From the NCBI RefSeq assembly GCF_003337355.1, contig NZ_QPJW01000011.1, positions 1-64,000 on the forward strand: 64,000 nt of DNA, in the 5' to 3' direction. A program made the position numbers and the translations under genes. This stretch comes from Fontibacillus phaseoli. GTDB lineage: Bacteria; Bacillota; Bacilli; Paenibacillales; Paenibacillaceae. Within the stretch, counting starts at the first letter, position 1; each line of letters starts with the position of its first letter. Below are positions 9,179-18,240 of this stretch, piece after piece. The notes beneath the pieces are model-generated. The model saw only the letters and a list, made by a program, of their open reading frames with translations, searched no databases and was not told the DNA's origin.

Positions 9179-10582
9179 CTATTTCTCTGCCTTGCCGGAC
9201 AAATGGCTATGCTTGTAGCCGTACAAGAAATAAACGCATAGACCGAGGACCATCCACAACAGGAACGCAATCCAGGTAATCCGCGGCAGGCTGATCAGCA
9301 AGTATCCGCAGGTTGCCACCGCAATAAGCGGGATCACCGGAACGAGCGGCACTTTAAAGGACCGTTGCAAATCCGGACGGGTTTTCCGTAAAATAACAAC
9401 CCCGAGCGAGACGGCAATGAAGGCGAACAAGGTGCCGATACTAACGAGATCGGCCAGTTTATTCAGCGGTATCAAACCTGCAAAGATTGCGACCACAATG
9501 CCGGTTACCCAAGTACTTGTGGCCGGTGCCCCTGTTTTCGGATTAAGCTTGGACAACCTCTCCGGAAGAAGCCCGTCACGGCCGATCGCGTAGAAGAGAC
9601 GGGTTTGTCCGAACAGGAGAACGAACAGCACCGTGGTGATGCCGACGATGGCACCCAGGGAAATAAAACCGGCTACCCAGTTTTGATGAATAAATTGGAG
9701 TGCGAAAGCAACCGGATTTTTCACATCGAGCAAGGTATAAGGAACAATGCCCGTTAATACTGCGGTAACCAGAATGTACAACAAGGAGCAGACGGCCAGC
9801 GACCAAAGGATGCCTTTAGGCAAATCCTTTTGCGGATTTTTCACTTCCTCGGCTGCCGTTGCTACGACATCAAAACCGATATAAGCCAAAAATGCGGTTG
9901 CCGCCCCGGTAACCACGCCGCCGAAACCGAACGGCATGAACGGCGTCCAGTTGGACGGCTTCACATAAAATACGCCGACGGCAAGGAACAGGACAATCAC
10001 GGCGATTTTAATGATAACCATGATGGAATTGAGCCGCGTTGATTCCTTGGCTCCGCGCGAAACGATAAAAGTAAGCAGCAAAACGATCAACACGGCTGGC
10101 AAGTCAAAGTAAGTCCCGCCGGCGGGATTAAAGGCGCTGCTGAGCGCTTTGGGAATTTCCAGGCCGAGCCCGGATAACAAGCCCTGAAAATACCCCGACC
10201 AGCCGCTGGCCACCATGGAAGCGGCGAAACCGTATTCCAGGATCAAGTCCCAGCCGAGAATCCATGCGATGATTTCCCCGAATGTGGCATAGCTGTAAGT
10301 GTAGGCGCTTCCCGAAACGGGGACCATAGAACCGAATTCCGCATAGCACAGTGCGCAAAAAGCACAGACAATCCCGGCAAGGAGGAAGGATAAAATAAGA
10401 CCAGGTCCGGCATGCTTGGCAGCAGCCACCCCGGTCAACACAAAAATCCCGGTGCCTACCACACATCCGACACCGAGCATCGTTAGGTCAAATACGCCAA
10501 GCTCCTTTTTTAATCCTCCGCCACTCGATGCCGCTTTTTCTTGAAGCATGGAAGTAATCGATTTTCTTCTGAAAAGACTCAT
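9179..10582 (-). CDS. APC-superfamily amino acid permease (CAT type)
   Basis: Permease of 467 aa with about 12 TM segments. The first helix carries GVGCVVGTGIFVLTG, the backbone-binding glycine motif of APC transporters. Later AYIGFDVVATAAEEVKNP is typical of cationic amino acid transporters such as YfnA and Geobacillus GkApcT. It should take up amino acids with protons across the cytoplasmic membrane. A ribosome-site-like AGGGGA lies upstream of the ATG. No operon partner; the specific amino acid cannot be read from the sequence. Confidence 0.9.
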   Translation of the reverse strand: MSLFRRKSITSMLQEKAASSGGGLKKELGVFDLTMLGVGCVVGTGIFVLTGVAAAKHAGPGLILSFLLAGIVCAFCALCYAEFGSMVPVSGSAYTYSYATFGEIIAWILGWDLILEYGFAASMVASGWSGYFQGLLSGLGLEIPKALSSAFNPAGGTYFDLPAVLIVLLLTFIVSRGAKESTRLNSIMVIIKIAVIVLFLAVGVFYVKPSNWTPFMPFGFGGVVTGAATAFLAYIGFDVVATAAEEVKNPQKDLPKGILWSLAVCSLLYILVTAVLTGIVPYTLLDVKNPVAFALQFIHQNWVAGFISLGAIVGITTVLFVLLFGQTRLFYAIGRDGLLPERLSKLNPKTGAPATSTWVTGIVVAIFAGLIPLNKLADLVSIGTLFAFIAVSLGVVILRKTRPDLQRSFKVPLVPVIPLIAVATCGYLLISLPRITWIAFLLWMVLGLCVYFLYGYKHSHLSGKAEK

Positions 10583-10721
10583 TCAGGCTGTCCCCTAATA
10601 TTGATGTATTGAAATGCACATTTTGTTATTATAATGAATCCACCCTGACATGCCTAGGTAGCTTTTCATGGTTATATTCTCCAATTCGTGAACTTTTTAA
10701 GGCTTTTATGCTGTTATGCAA

Positions 10722-11621
10722 TTAAGTGTTATCTGGCGCCGAGGTCAACACCTCTTGCGCGAACCGAATCCATTCCCGGGTAGCGAACGACAAATACCGG
10801 TCCTCCCGCCAAATAATCCCCAACTTCCATGGGATGACCGGATTCACGAGCGACAGGATCCGGACCCGTTCCTTATCGATTTCGCGGCAAATCGTCTCGG
10901 GCAGCAAGGTAATGCCCAGGCCGACAGCGACCATTTCGCTGATGAGATCCCACTGCGAGCTCTCGTAGATGACATGCGGCTGAAAGCCTGCTATAGCGCA
11001 TTCCGCAATGATCCGGTCATGCAGCGTAAAATCTTGCCGGAACAAGACGAACCCGTCATTGGCGAGCTCCGCCAGATCCACTTGACCCCGTTCCGCCAGG
11101 GGATGCGAAGGATGCACCACCAGGTTCAGTTTTTCCTCGACAAAAGGAAAACTGCGCAGTCCCTCCTGAACAGTTGGCAAAACCGCGACACCAACCTCCA
11201 GCAATCCATCCGCTACGTCGGACTCCACTTTTTTCGCTCCGTCTTCAAACAATTGAATCGTAATCTCCGGATAGCGCTGGTGAAATTGACCGATAACCCG
11301 CGGAAAGAAACTCGATCCTACCATGGGCGGAAGTCCGATCCGGATGTGGCCTTTTTTCAGATTGCGCAAATCGTCCAACTCCGCCGTCAGGTTATGAAAA
11401 GAGGTTACGATCTGCTGCGCTTGCGTAACGATCAGTTGGCCCGCATCGGTCAGCTCGACCTTTTTGCCAACCCTGTCGAATAGTACAACGCCTAGTTCCT
11501 CTTCCATGCCTTTGATCGTTTTACTGATCGTCGGCTGCGTAATAAAAAGAGCATCGGCTGCTTTGGTAAAGCTTTTCAGCCGCGCTACCTCGATTAAATA
11601 CTGCATTTGCCGGATATCCAT
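10722..11621 (-). CDS. cidR: LysR-family regulator, CidR-like
   Basis: LysR-type regulator of 299 aa with N-terminal helix-turn-helix (SFTKAADALFITQPTISKTIK) and a periplasmic-binding-like effector domain. It is divergent from cidAB, the arrangement of cidR-cidABC in Staphylococcus and ywbI-ywbHG in B. subtilis, where acetate or overflow metabolism activates the operon. The ATG at 11621 (MDIRQMQYL) gives the standard LysR N-terminus; 14 more in-frame residues exist upstream. Effector identity is inferred from context only. Confidence 0.85.
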   Translation of the reverse strand: MDIRQMQYLIEVARLKSFTKAADALFITQPTISKTIKGMEEELGVVLFDRVGKKVELTDAGQLIVTQAQQIVTSFHNLTAELDDLRNLKKGHIRIGLPPMVGSSFFPRVIGQFHQRYPEITIQLFEDGAKKVESDVADGLLEVGVAVLPTVQEGLRSFPFVEEKLNLVVHPSHPLAERGQVDLAELANDGFVLFRQDFTLHDRIIAECAIAGFQPHVIYESSQWDLISEMVAVGLGITLLPETICREIDKERVRILSLVNPVIPWKLGIIWREDRYLSFATREWIRFAQEVLTSAPDNT

Positions 11622-11666
11622 CCTTAGCATGTCCCTTCTTTCTTCGCTTTGTATCATAGACAAATG

Positions 11667-11704
11667 GAATGCTTCTCATTCAGTATATTCATTTTACCCA
11701 TGAA
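11667..11704. promoter_or_regulatory. two dyads in the cidR-cidAB intergenic region
   Basis: GAATGCTTCTCATTC (11667-11681) and TTCATTTTACCCATGAA (11688-11704) are perfect 5-bp dyads. The second contains a T-N11-A core, as LysR sites do. They lie between the divergent genes, where a LysR activator would bind. Confidence 0.5.
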
Positions 11705-11765
11705 AACAATTGATGTAATATTTCATTATTAACATTGACTATACAGAAACGAAGGTGCCCACACC

Positions 11766-12146
11766 ATGGGAAACATCAAAACGATCGGTAAAATTGCTCT
11801 TCAGGTTGCCATTCTGGTTCTGTTCTCGCTAGCAATGAACTATTTGGCGCAATGGCTTCATCTGCCGATACCCGGATCTATCCTGGGCATTATCGTCCTG
11901 TTCGCCTTATTGAAAATGAACATCATAAAACTGACATGGATTGAACAGGGAGCGAACTGGCTCCTTGCGGAGTTGCTGCTGTTCTTCATCCCTGCCGCTG
12001 TCGGCGTTATGAAATATATCCCGCTTTTGGAGCATGACGGCGTTCAGATTTTGATCGTCGTCGTTTCCAGCACCGTGATCGTCATGGCCAGTTCCGGCCT
12101 GATCGCCTCCCATATCGTCAAAAGAAAGGAGCACAAGCTGTCATGA
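11766..12146 (+). CDS. cidA: CidA/LrgA holin-like protein
   Basis: Membrane protein of 126 aa with four TM segments and the family signature LPIPGSILGIIVLFALL. CidA/LrgA proteins form holin-like oligomers that influence murein hydrolase activity and, in Bacillus, pyruvate and acetate handling. GAAGGTG precedes the ATG. It overlaps cidB by 4 bp and is divergent from the LysR regulator, so one regulated operon is likely. CidA and LrgA cannot be told apart by sequence alone; the LysR neighbour favours Cid. Confidence 0.9.
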   Translation: MGNIKTIGKIALQVAILVLFSLAMNYLAQWLHLPIPGSILGIIVLFALLKMNIIKLTWIEQGANWLLAELLLFFIPAAVGVMKYIPLLEHDGVQILIVVVSSTVIVMASSGLIASHIVKRKEHKLS

Positions 12147-12826
12147 TTCCGGGCCTGATTTGTCTGATTGTCACTCTTGTCGTATACGGAATATCCAAAC
12201 AATTGTACCGCGTCCGGCCTCGGGTCTATTTGTCGCCGCTGCTGCTTACGCCGCTTGTGCTGATCGGCGGATTAATCTGGATCGAGATTCCTTACGAGAC
12301 TTACCATTCCGGGGGGAAATGGCTCAGCGCCATGCTGCAGCCGGCCACCATTGCCTTTGCGGTTCCTCTTTACAAATACTACGATGTGCTGAAAAAACAT
12401 GCTGTTGAAATTCTCGTCAGCGTACTGACCGGTTCCATCGTTGCGATGTTCTCCTCAGCTATCCTGGCGGAGTGGATGCATCTGGATATGAAACTGGTCA
12501 GCAGTTTGATTCCCCGTTCGGTGACGACTCCGATCGCGATGAACGTTTCGCAGGTGATCGGCGGTGTGCCGAATATAACGGCCGTATTCGTAATACTGAC
12601 CGGCTTGCTGGGCGCCATGCTCGGCCCATGGGTCATGAAGCTGTTCCGTATCGAGGGGGAGGTTGCCCGCGGTATTCTGTTTGGCACAAGCGCACATGGC
12701 ACCGGTACTTCCAAAGCATTCGAGCTCAGCTCCCTGACCGGTACCATCTCAAGCATCTCCATGATTTTAGCTGCCCTGTTTACTCTGGGCGTTGCGCCGA
12801 TGCTAATCAGCTTGTTGCTTCATTAA
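12143..12826 (+). CDS. cidB: CidB/LrgB-family membrane protein
   Basis: Protein of 227 aa, about the standard length, with five or more TM segments and the LrgB hallmark SLIPRSVTTPIAM followed by GGVPNITAVFV and ARGILFGTSAHGTGTSKA. It works with CidA in control of cell lysis and overflow-metabolite transport. It is translationally coupled to cidA by a 4-bp overlap and followed by a terminator. Confidence 0.92.
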   Translation: MIPGLICLIVTLVVYGISKQLYRVRPRVYLSPLLLTPLVLIGGLIWIEIPYETYHSGGKWLSAMLQPATIAFAVPLYKYYDVLKKHAVEILVSVLTGSIVAMFSSAILAEWMHLDMKLVSSLIPRSVTTPIAMNVSQVIGGVPNITAVFVILTGLLGAMLGPWVMKLFRIEGEVARGILFGTSAHGTGTSKAFELSSLTGTISSISMILAALFTLGVAPMLISLLLH

Positions 12827-12877
12827 GCACCTTTCTCATGTTTCCTCCTAATTTTTAATATAGAGATTTCTCTCATG

Positions 12878-12907
12878 GACCCTGCCTTTGGCGGGGTCGA
12901 TTTTTTT
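12878..12907 (+). terminator. terminator of cidAB
   Basis: The hairpin GACCCTGC/GCGGGGTC is followed within two bases by seven Ts. Confidence 0.85.
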
Positions 12908-12928
12908 ATAGATTCAGAGATTCGCAAA

Positions 12929-12960
12929 AAGAATGCCGCCCTGCAGGAGGCGGCATTCTT
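12929..12960 (-). terminator. terminator of the small beta-rich protein gene
   Basis: A perfect 12-bp stem (AAGAATGCCGCC with its complement, 8-nt loop) has a T-run on the minus strand, 44 bp beyond that gene's stop. Confidence 0.85.
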
Positions 12961-13003
12961 CATGTTCATACGATTCCGATTCAGCGGCGTCGGACTGCTA
13001 AAT

Positions 13004-13414
13004 TTAAGCTGTGGCTAGCGCGGTGAACACGATCGGTCCGATAACTCTGGCTTGTGTTGCGGCCCCGAGTTTTTCTACGGACAAGACATAGTCATGGACG
13101 CCTGGGGCAACATTGATGTCGGCCGCGATGAAAGAGGTGAGGCTGAATGTTTCGAGGCCTGTTTCTATGCCTTGGAGGCCGTAATAGATTTCCGTGCCGT
13201 CCCGAAATACGCGGAACAAGACTCTCGGGATTCCTGCGATGCCTTGCAAGCCGACCGTCGCATCCAATTGGACCCGATTAACCGGATATTGTGCGGGGAT
13301 AGTGACGCGTACCAGTGCAATGCCTTGCCCGGCCGGCGTTTGCGGTATATCGATCGCAGCACCGTTCGTGATCGGGGTAGGGACATTAATGACATGTTCT
13401 ATAAGGACTGCCAT
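13004..13414 (-). CDS. unrecognised small beta-rich protein
   Basis: Protein of 136 aa with no signal peptide or TM segment. It alternates hydrophobic and polar residues in short strands (ALVRVTIPAQYPVNRVQLDATVG, VLFRVFRDGTEIYYG), like a jelly-roll sandwich. Such folds occur in exosporium and spore-surface proteins of Bacilli, but I see no diagnostic motif, so a spore role is only a guess. AAGGAG lies about 12 bases before the ATG. It has its own terminator. Confidence 0.7.
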   Translation of the reverse strand: MAVLIEHVINVPTPITNGAAIDIPQTPAGQGIALVRVTIPAQYPVNRVQLDATVGLQGIAGIPRVLFRVFRDGTEIYYGLQGIETGLETFSLTSFIAADINVAPGVHDYVLSVEKLGAATQARVIGPIVFTALATA

Positions 13415-13549
13415 TATTCAATCAACTCCTTCCTGGGAATAGTACATTCTATGAAGGGCTAATAGATTCCGCATGGACGAGTAGACCGGGGTTTTTGCTT
13501 ATTTTCTATTCATGGGCATGCCGTCGAGGATCAAATTCGCAATTCTCGG

Positions 13550-13736
13550 GGTTTCTGCAAAAGTACATCATTTTCAGAGGAATAAGCCCACCATGATGGG
13601 AATTACGGCAAAAATGCAGGAATTATCCCCCTAATCCTCACCCCGGTCTGGTTTTAGCTCAATAAAGCTGTATTTTTGCAGGAATTTGCCTTTAGAATCG
13701 GAGAATCGCTTCATAATCCTGCACATTTGCAGCAAA
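13550..13736. repeat. four-palindrome element, family A copy 1
   Basis: Palindromes with arms like CTGCA and TGCAG are centred at about 13561.5, 13612.5, 13674.5 and 13725.5 (steps 51, 62, 51). Loops are AAAG, AAAA, TTTT and CATT, so the second pair is inverted relative to the first. The stretch to 14137 holds no well-supported gene. Confidence 0.8.
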
Positions 13737-13986
13737 GCCCGGAATTTTTACGATAACTTTACCCCGCGTTGACTCCGGGATAAACCTGACGGCGCAGAAA
13801 GCGGAGGCATAGTCGTCGGCGGGGCGGGCCTCCGGATCCTGAACAACAAACCTGAAGCGAGCAAAAAAAACCTGGGAATCCATCAATATTCCTTGCCGAA
13901 CCGCAAACCCAATAATAAAACCGTCAAATAACAGTAACTTTCCGATGCGAAACGACGTTAATATTTTGTCGCACAAATTCGGAATG

Positions 13987-14023
13987 AAGAGGCTGCCTTC
14001 CATCCGGAGGAACAGCCTCTTTT
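13987..14023 (+). terminator. terminator-like hairpin upstream of the MBOAT gene
   Basis: The stem AAGAGGCTG/CAGCCTCTT with a 17-nt loop is followed on the plus strand by TTTTT. No plus-strand gene ends just before it, so it may end an unannotated short transcript or insulate the downstream operon. Confidence 0.6.
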
Positions 14024-14137
14024 TCGAGCCTACCGCGGAGGGCCAAATCCGTATTTTGCATTGTCGATTATTGCCAACTAGGTTATGATCATATTATTTG
14101 AATATTTCATATTTTAGCAAAGAGGTGTACAAGGGAC

Positions 14138-15523
14138 TTGCTGTTTAACTCTTACGAATTCATTTTTGCTTTCTGGCCCGTCACATTTGTCGTCTATTTT
14201 TTGCTGAACCGTTTTTGCCCGCCCGTAATCGGTAAACTGTGGCTGGCTGTTGCCTCCCTGTTCTTCTATTCCTGGTGGAGCATTAAGTCGCTTCCGTTAA
14301 TTCTCGCTTCTATTGCCTTTAACTATATTATGGGCTGGGCTATAAGCCATTCCGCCAAATCGCAATCGGTCCGCAAGCTGCTGCTTACCCTGGCGATTAC
14401 CGGAGATGTCCTGCTGTTAGGTTACTATAAATACGCCGATTTCCTGATTTCCAACGTAAATTCTCTATTTTCAGCACAGCTTCATTTGCTGCAACTGGCG
14501 CTTCCGCTAGGGATCAGCTTCTTTACCTTTACGCAAATCGCCTATCTGGTCGATGCTTACCGGGGTAAAGCGAAAGAGTACAGCATCGTGAACTACGTGC
14601 TCTTCGTTACCTTCTATCCCCATCTGATCGCCGGTCCGATTCTCCATCATAAAGAGATGATGCCGCAATTTGACCGGGCCCGCAGCAAAAAGATCATCCC
14701 CGGCAATGTCGCGAGAGGCCTGTTCGTATTCTGCATCGGGCTGTTCAAAAAAGTCGTGATTGCCGACACACTGGCGCCGATCGCAACGCAAGGCTTTGAC
14801 GTGTCTACGCACTTGAGCCTGATTGAAGGCTGGACTACTTCACTGGCTTACACTTTACAGCTTTACTTTGATTTCAGCGGTTATTCCGACATGGCGATCG
14901 GGATCGCCCTGCTCTTCAATATCAAACTGCCGATCAACTTCAACTCTCCTTACAAAGCCGTCAGCATCCAGGATTTCTGGCGCCGCTGGCATATGACGCT
15001 GAGCCGGTTTTTGAAGGATTATATCTATATTCCGCTGGGCGGAAACCGCAAAGGCCATTACCGCACTTATTTCAACCTGGTTGCGACCTTCGTCATCGGC
15101 GGAATTTGGCATGGCGCGGGCTGGACTTTTATCGTCTGGGGCCTGCTGCACGGGGTTGCCCAGGTCATTGAGCGATTGTGGAAAAAAACCGGGATCGTGC
15201 TCCCGCGTTGGGTCGCCTGGTTCATTACGTTCATGTTCATTAACTTCAGTTGGGTGTTTTTCCGGGCCAAAACCTGGGATGATGCCATTAAAGTGTTCCG
15301 CGGCATGTTCAACTTCAGTGAAATCGGCGTGTCGATGAGCCTGCTCGGACAAGTGCTGATGATCGCGGTCGCCCTGATTGTTGCCGTATTTGCGCTCAAC
15401 TCGATGGATATGAAGAAGAAGTTCCGCCCTAACTTGAAATATGCCGCGTTTATCGCGTTCTTGTTCGTGTTCTCTGTACTGTATTTCAACCAAGTCAGCG
15501 AGTTCCTGTACTTCACCTTCTAA
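14138..15523 (+). CDS. MBOAT-family O-acyltransferase (AlgI/DltB/PatA type)
   Basis: Multi-TM acyltransferase of 461 aa. The start MLFNSYEFIFAFWPV is the typical N-terminus of AlgI-like proteins. The core FWRRWHMTLSRFLKDYIYIP and the catalytic-His region GGIWHGAGWTF are intact. It should pass acetyl or other acyl groups across the membrane to a surface polymer. The start is TTG with AGAGGTG upstream. The next gene, 30 bp downstream, encodes an SGNH protein that would place the acyl group on the acceptor, as in PatA/PatB or AlgI/AlgJ. The polymer (peptidoglycan or exopolysaccharide) is not shown. Confidence 0.92.
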   Translation: MLFNSYEFIFAFWPVTFVVYFLLNRFCPPVIGKLWLAVASLFFYSWWSIKSLPLILASIAFNYIMGWAISHSAKSQSVRKLLLTLAITGDVLLLGYYKYADFLISNVNSLFSAQLHLLQLALPLGISFFTFTQIAYLVDAYRGKAKEYSIVNYVLFVTFYPHLIAGPILHHKEMMPQFDRARSKKIIPGNVARGLFVFCIGLFKKVVIADTLAPIATQGFDVSTHLSLIEGWTTSLAYTLQLYFDFSGYSDMAIGIALLFNIKLPINFNSPYKAVSIQDFWRRWHMTLSRFLKDYIYIPLGGNRKGHYRTYFNLVATFVIGGIWHGAGWTFIVWGLLHGVAQVIERLWKKTGIVLPRWVAWFITFMFINFSWVFFRAKTWDDAIKVFRGMFNFSEIGVSMSLLGQVLMIAVALIVAVFALNSMDMKKKFRPNLKYAAFIAFLFVFSVLYFNQVSEFLYFTF

Positions 15524-15553
15524 CTCATATATCTGTGAAAGGGAGATCACTTC

Positions 15554-16966
15554 TTGAAAAATATTCGTTTTGTCATCTCGTTCCTCGCGTTCGTCGTGTT
15601 GTTCGGCGCCATCGTCGGAACGTTCGTGTATGCCGTCGACCCTCTCCAGCAGTACCGGAAGGCTTCTTATCAGCCCCTGTTCTCGGGACAGCAGCGCTAT
15701 CAGAATCCTGGCTTGGCCAAAAACTACAAGTATGACATGGTCATCATCGGCAGTTCCATGACGGAGAACTTCGTCCCGTCCCAGGTCGGCGAAAGCCTCG
15801 GCGGCAACGTGCTGAAGCTGTCAACGGAAGGATCGACCGCGAAGGAGCAGCGGATGATCGCCGACGTAGCCATCGGCACCGGCCAGGTCAAGAAAATTCT
15901 CTGGGGACTCGATTATTTCTCCCTCCGCGAAAATTCCGTGCGGGATGAGCAATCGTTTCCGTTTTACTTGTACGACGAGAACAAGCTCAACGACTATAAG
16001 TACATTTTTAACGTTTCGAACGTAAAGCAAGCTTTCGGGGCCATGCTCCTGCCCAAGGACAAATATCCCCAGTACCGCAATCTTGAAAAGCTCAACAACT
16101 GGGATGCTTACGCGGTGTACGGGGCCGATCGGGTGCTGACCAAATGGAAGGAAGCCTGGCTCTCGGAACAGACCACATCGGAAAGCGAACCTTCTCTGGA
16201 CGTGGTCAAACAGCGCTTCCAGGATAATATCCTCAGCCTGATCCAAGCTCATCCGGAAATCGAATTTATCATCTACTATCCGCCGTATTCCGTGATCCGC
16301 CAGCAAGTCTGGTATAGCCTCAACCCGGAACGGTTCAATAACCAGCTTGCCATGAAAAAATATATGTACGAGCAATTTAGCGCTTATGACAATGTGAGCA
16401 TCCATGACTTCCAGAGCGACAGTTCCATCACTTACGATCTCGGCGTCTACAAAGACTTGTCGCACCACTCGGCAGGAATCAACGAACTGATCGTGCAGGA
16501 GATTGCCGCAGGTACGCATCGGGTGACCGGCGATAATGTGGTTCTGAACAACAGCCAGCTTGAACAGCAGGTGCAAAGCTTGGTCATCAACGAGAACGGA
16601 CCGGTGTTCTCGCTAACCTTGACCGTTGACGGGCAGCCCGCCACGTTCAGTCAAATTCCTACGACGTCCAAAGACCAGGTACGCGTTCCGCTTAAGGATT
16701 TTGCGATGGGTACCGGCGCGGAATTTCTTTACGATGCCGCCGCCAAGAAGGCAACCCTGACCCGCGGCGGCAAGACCCTCGTCCTCGGGGCCAATGAACC
16801 GATCGCCACCCTGAACGGGGAAGCCGTCAACCTGGAAGCTCCCGTAGTTATCGTGAAGGATCGTTTGGTCGGTCCGCTTATTCAGATCACCGAGCTTTTG
16901 GGTGGGAATGTAGCCATTACGGAAGCCGAAGACACGCATTTTGTGAATTACGATCTGACATTCTAG
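15554..16966 (+). CDS. SGNH-like O-acylation partner with C-terminal CuAO-N-type stalk domain
   Basis: Protein of 470 aa with an N-terminal signal anchor (residues about 5-27). The DltD/AlgJ-like SGNH domain has GSSMTENF as the nucleophile block and DLSHHSAG as the Asp-x-x-His block. From about residue 350 to the end lies a second domain (FSLTLTVDGQPATF, RVPLKDFAMGTGAEF, LNGEAVNLEAPVVI) resembling the copper-amine-oxidase N-terminal/stalk domain common in Paenibacillus surface proteins. It probably completes O-acylation outside the membrane with the MBOAT protein. The start is TTG with AAGGGAG upstream. The domain fusion is uncommon. Confidence 0.85.
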   Translation: MKNIRFVISFLAFVVLFGAIVGTFVYAVDPLQQYRKASYQPLFSGQQRYQNPGLAKNYKYDMVIIGSSMTENFVPSQVGESLGGNVLKLSTEGSTAKEQRMIADVAIGTGQVKKILWGLDYFSLRENSVRDEQSFPFYLYDENKLNDYKYIFNVSNVKQAFGAMLLPKDKYPQYRNLEKLNNWDAYAVYGADRVLTKWKEAWLSEQTTSESEPSLDVVKQRFQDNILSLIQAHPEIEFIIYYPPYSVIRQQVWYSLNPERFNNQLAMKKYMYEQFSAYDNVSIHDFQSDSSITYDLGVYKDLSHHSAGINELIVQEIAAGTHRVTGDNVVLNNSQLEQQVQSLVINENGPVFSLTLTVDGQPATFSQIPTTSKDQVRVPLKDFAMGTGAEFLYDAAAKKATLTRGGKTLVLGANEPIATLNGEAVNLEAPVVIVKDRLVGPLIQITELLGGNVAITEAEDTHFVNYDLTF

Positions 16967-16978
16967 GTTTGGACATAG

Positions 16979-17012
16979 AAAAGGACCTCGCTTTTGACGA
17001 GGTCCTTTTTTT
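16979..17012 (+). terminator. bidirectional terminator
   Basis: The 10-bp stem AAGGACCTCG with its complement is followed by seven Ts on the plus strand. It separates the O-acylation operon from the convergent oxidoreductase gene. Confidence 0.88.
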
Positions 17013-17076
17013 GCATACCGTAGCGTAGTTAATACGAGCGTCTTGGTTCCATAATTCTTTCAAATTTAAAAAAATC

Positions 17077-18054
17077 TCAATTTCCGATCTTAACCGGCTT
17101 GCCCGAGGATGCCGATTCGAAGGCCGCCCAGGTTACCCGCTGCGTCTTCACAGCATCCGCGTAATCGGAAAGAATTGCCGACGTATCTCCGGTCCGGAGC
17201 GCATGGATGAAGGCTTCATTTTCTTTTACATAGGGATTGTCATTGATGGTATAGGAACTCTTCTCACCGGCTCTGGCTATCTCAAGACGGTCAGGATTCC
17301 AGTCCAGAATCCCCTCGTCGGTATATAGGCTTAGGCCGGATTTGCCTACCCCGCCCGGCAGAATGCAAGTATTGGAGATATTCGCGATCGCCCCGCTCTG
17401 CAATTTCAGAGTTACGGTGCCCACATCCGCCACGTTGACATTCTCGAACTGGTTATGGACGACGCGGTTAGCGTAAGTGGCGTATACCTCTTGAACCTCA
17501 CCGGCCGTATAACGCAGCAAATCGACAATATGGGTCGTCTGCTCGATAAACTGACCGCCGGAGCCCTCCTGCCTTCTCCACCAGGAAACCTGCGGCATGT
17601 CGCCCATCCAGGAGCCGAGGGCCATTCCCAGCGTTGCTCCTTCCAGCGTCTCTTTCAGCTTTTGAATCGTCGCCTTGTATCGGAAATGGTACCCGACGGC
17701 ATGAATCAACGGCTTCTTCTCCAGCCGGCTCAAAATCCCGAGCGGAACGTCCAGTTCCGCGCCAAGCGGTTTTTCCACCAAAAAGGGGATGGCCCTGTCG
17801 ATCAATTCGGCTTCGATGTCCCCGTGAGCCATCGGCGGAACGCAAATATAAACCGCATCCAGCTTCCCGCTGTCCAACATCTCCGTCAGAGTGGCAAAGC
17901 CGCGGGCTCCGGGATAACGCGCCGCCAGCGATTCCGCTTTAGGCAAGCTTGTCCCGCTGACCGCAGTAACGCGGACTCCATCCATACCGGCCAAAATATC
18001 GCCGTGCACTTTACTGAACCATCCCGTGCCTATAATCCCAATATTCAAATTCAT
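17077..18054 (-). CDS. Gfo/Idh/MocA-family oxidoreductase
   Basis: NAD(P)-dependent sugar or inositol dehydrogenase-like protein of 325 aa. The Rossmann motif is GIIGTGWFSKVHG, the substrate-site Lys lies in VEKPLG, and the catalytic segment GGQFIEQTTHIVDLLRY has the usual Asp/His pair. All family landmarks are present. It stands alone, so the substrate cannot be inferred. It shares the intergenic region with the divergent nitroreductase gene. Confidence 0.9.
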   Translation of the reverse strand: MNLNIGIIGTGWFSKVHGDILAGMDGVRVTAVSGTSLPKAESLAARYPGARGFATLTEMLDSGKLDAVYICVPPMAHGDIEAELIDRAIPFLVEKPLGAELDVPLGILSRLEKKPLIHAVGYHFRYKATIQKLKETLEGATLGMALGSWMGDMPQVSWWRRQEGSGGQFIEQTTHIVDLLRYTAGEVQEVYATYANRVVHNQFENVNVADVGTVTLKLQSGAIANISNTCILPGGVGKSGLSLYTDEGILDWNPDRLEIARAGEKSSYTINDNPYVKENEAFIHALRTGDTSAILSDYADAVKTQRVTWAAFESASSGKPVKIGN

Positions 18055-18147
18055 GTTGTCTGCCTCCTGAAAACGTATTGTATTGTATCTTAAGCGTAGC
18101 CGTTATTTAACCGAATCTCAAGAGAAGAGAAAATCCGCTCCGAACTG

Positions 18148-18181
18148 TTGTTGTTAAAATTACAGTTTGATAATATACTGT
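18148..18181 (+). promoter_or_regulatory. nitroreductase promoter with overlapping dyad
   Basis: TTGTTG (18148-18153) and TAATAT (18171-18176) are 17 bp apart. ACAGT (18162-18166) and ACTGT (18177-18181) form a perfect dyad around the -10 box, so repression by an unseen regulator is possible. Confidence 0.55.
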
Positions 18182-18240
18182 GGTTACATGAATACATTGC
18201 TTACATTGAAAATAACTTTTTTAAGGAGGATATGAGATCA

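Noticed and set aside
13692..14003. 103-residue minus-strand frame between the small beta-rich protein gene and the MBOAT gene
   Set aside because: Its start lies inside a terminator hairpin and its end overlaps a repeat unit. An internal ATG at 13883 has an AAGGA before it, so a 63-residue peptide is not fully excluded.
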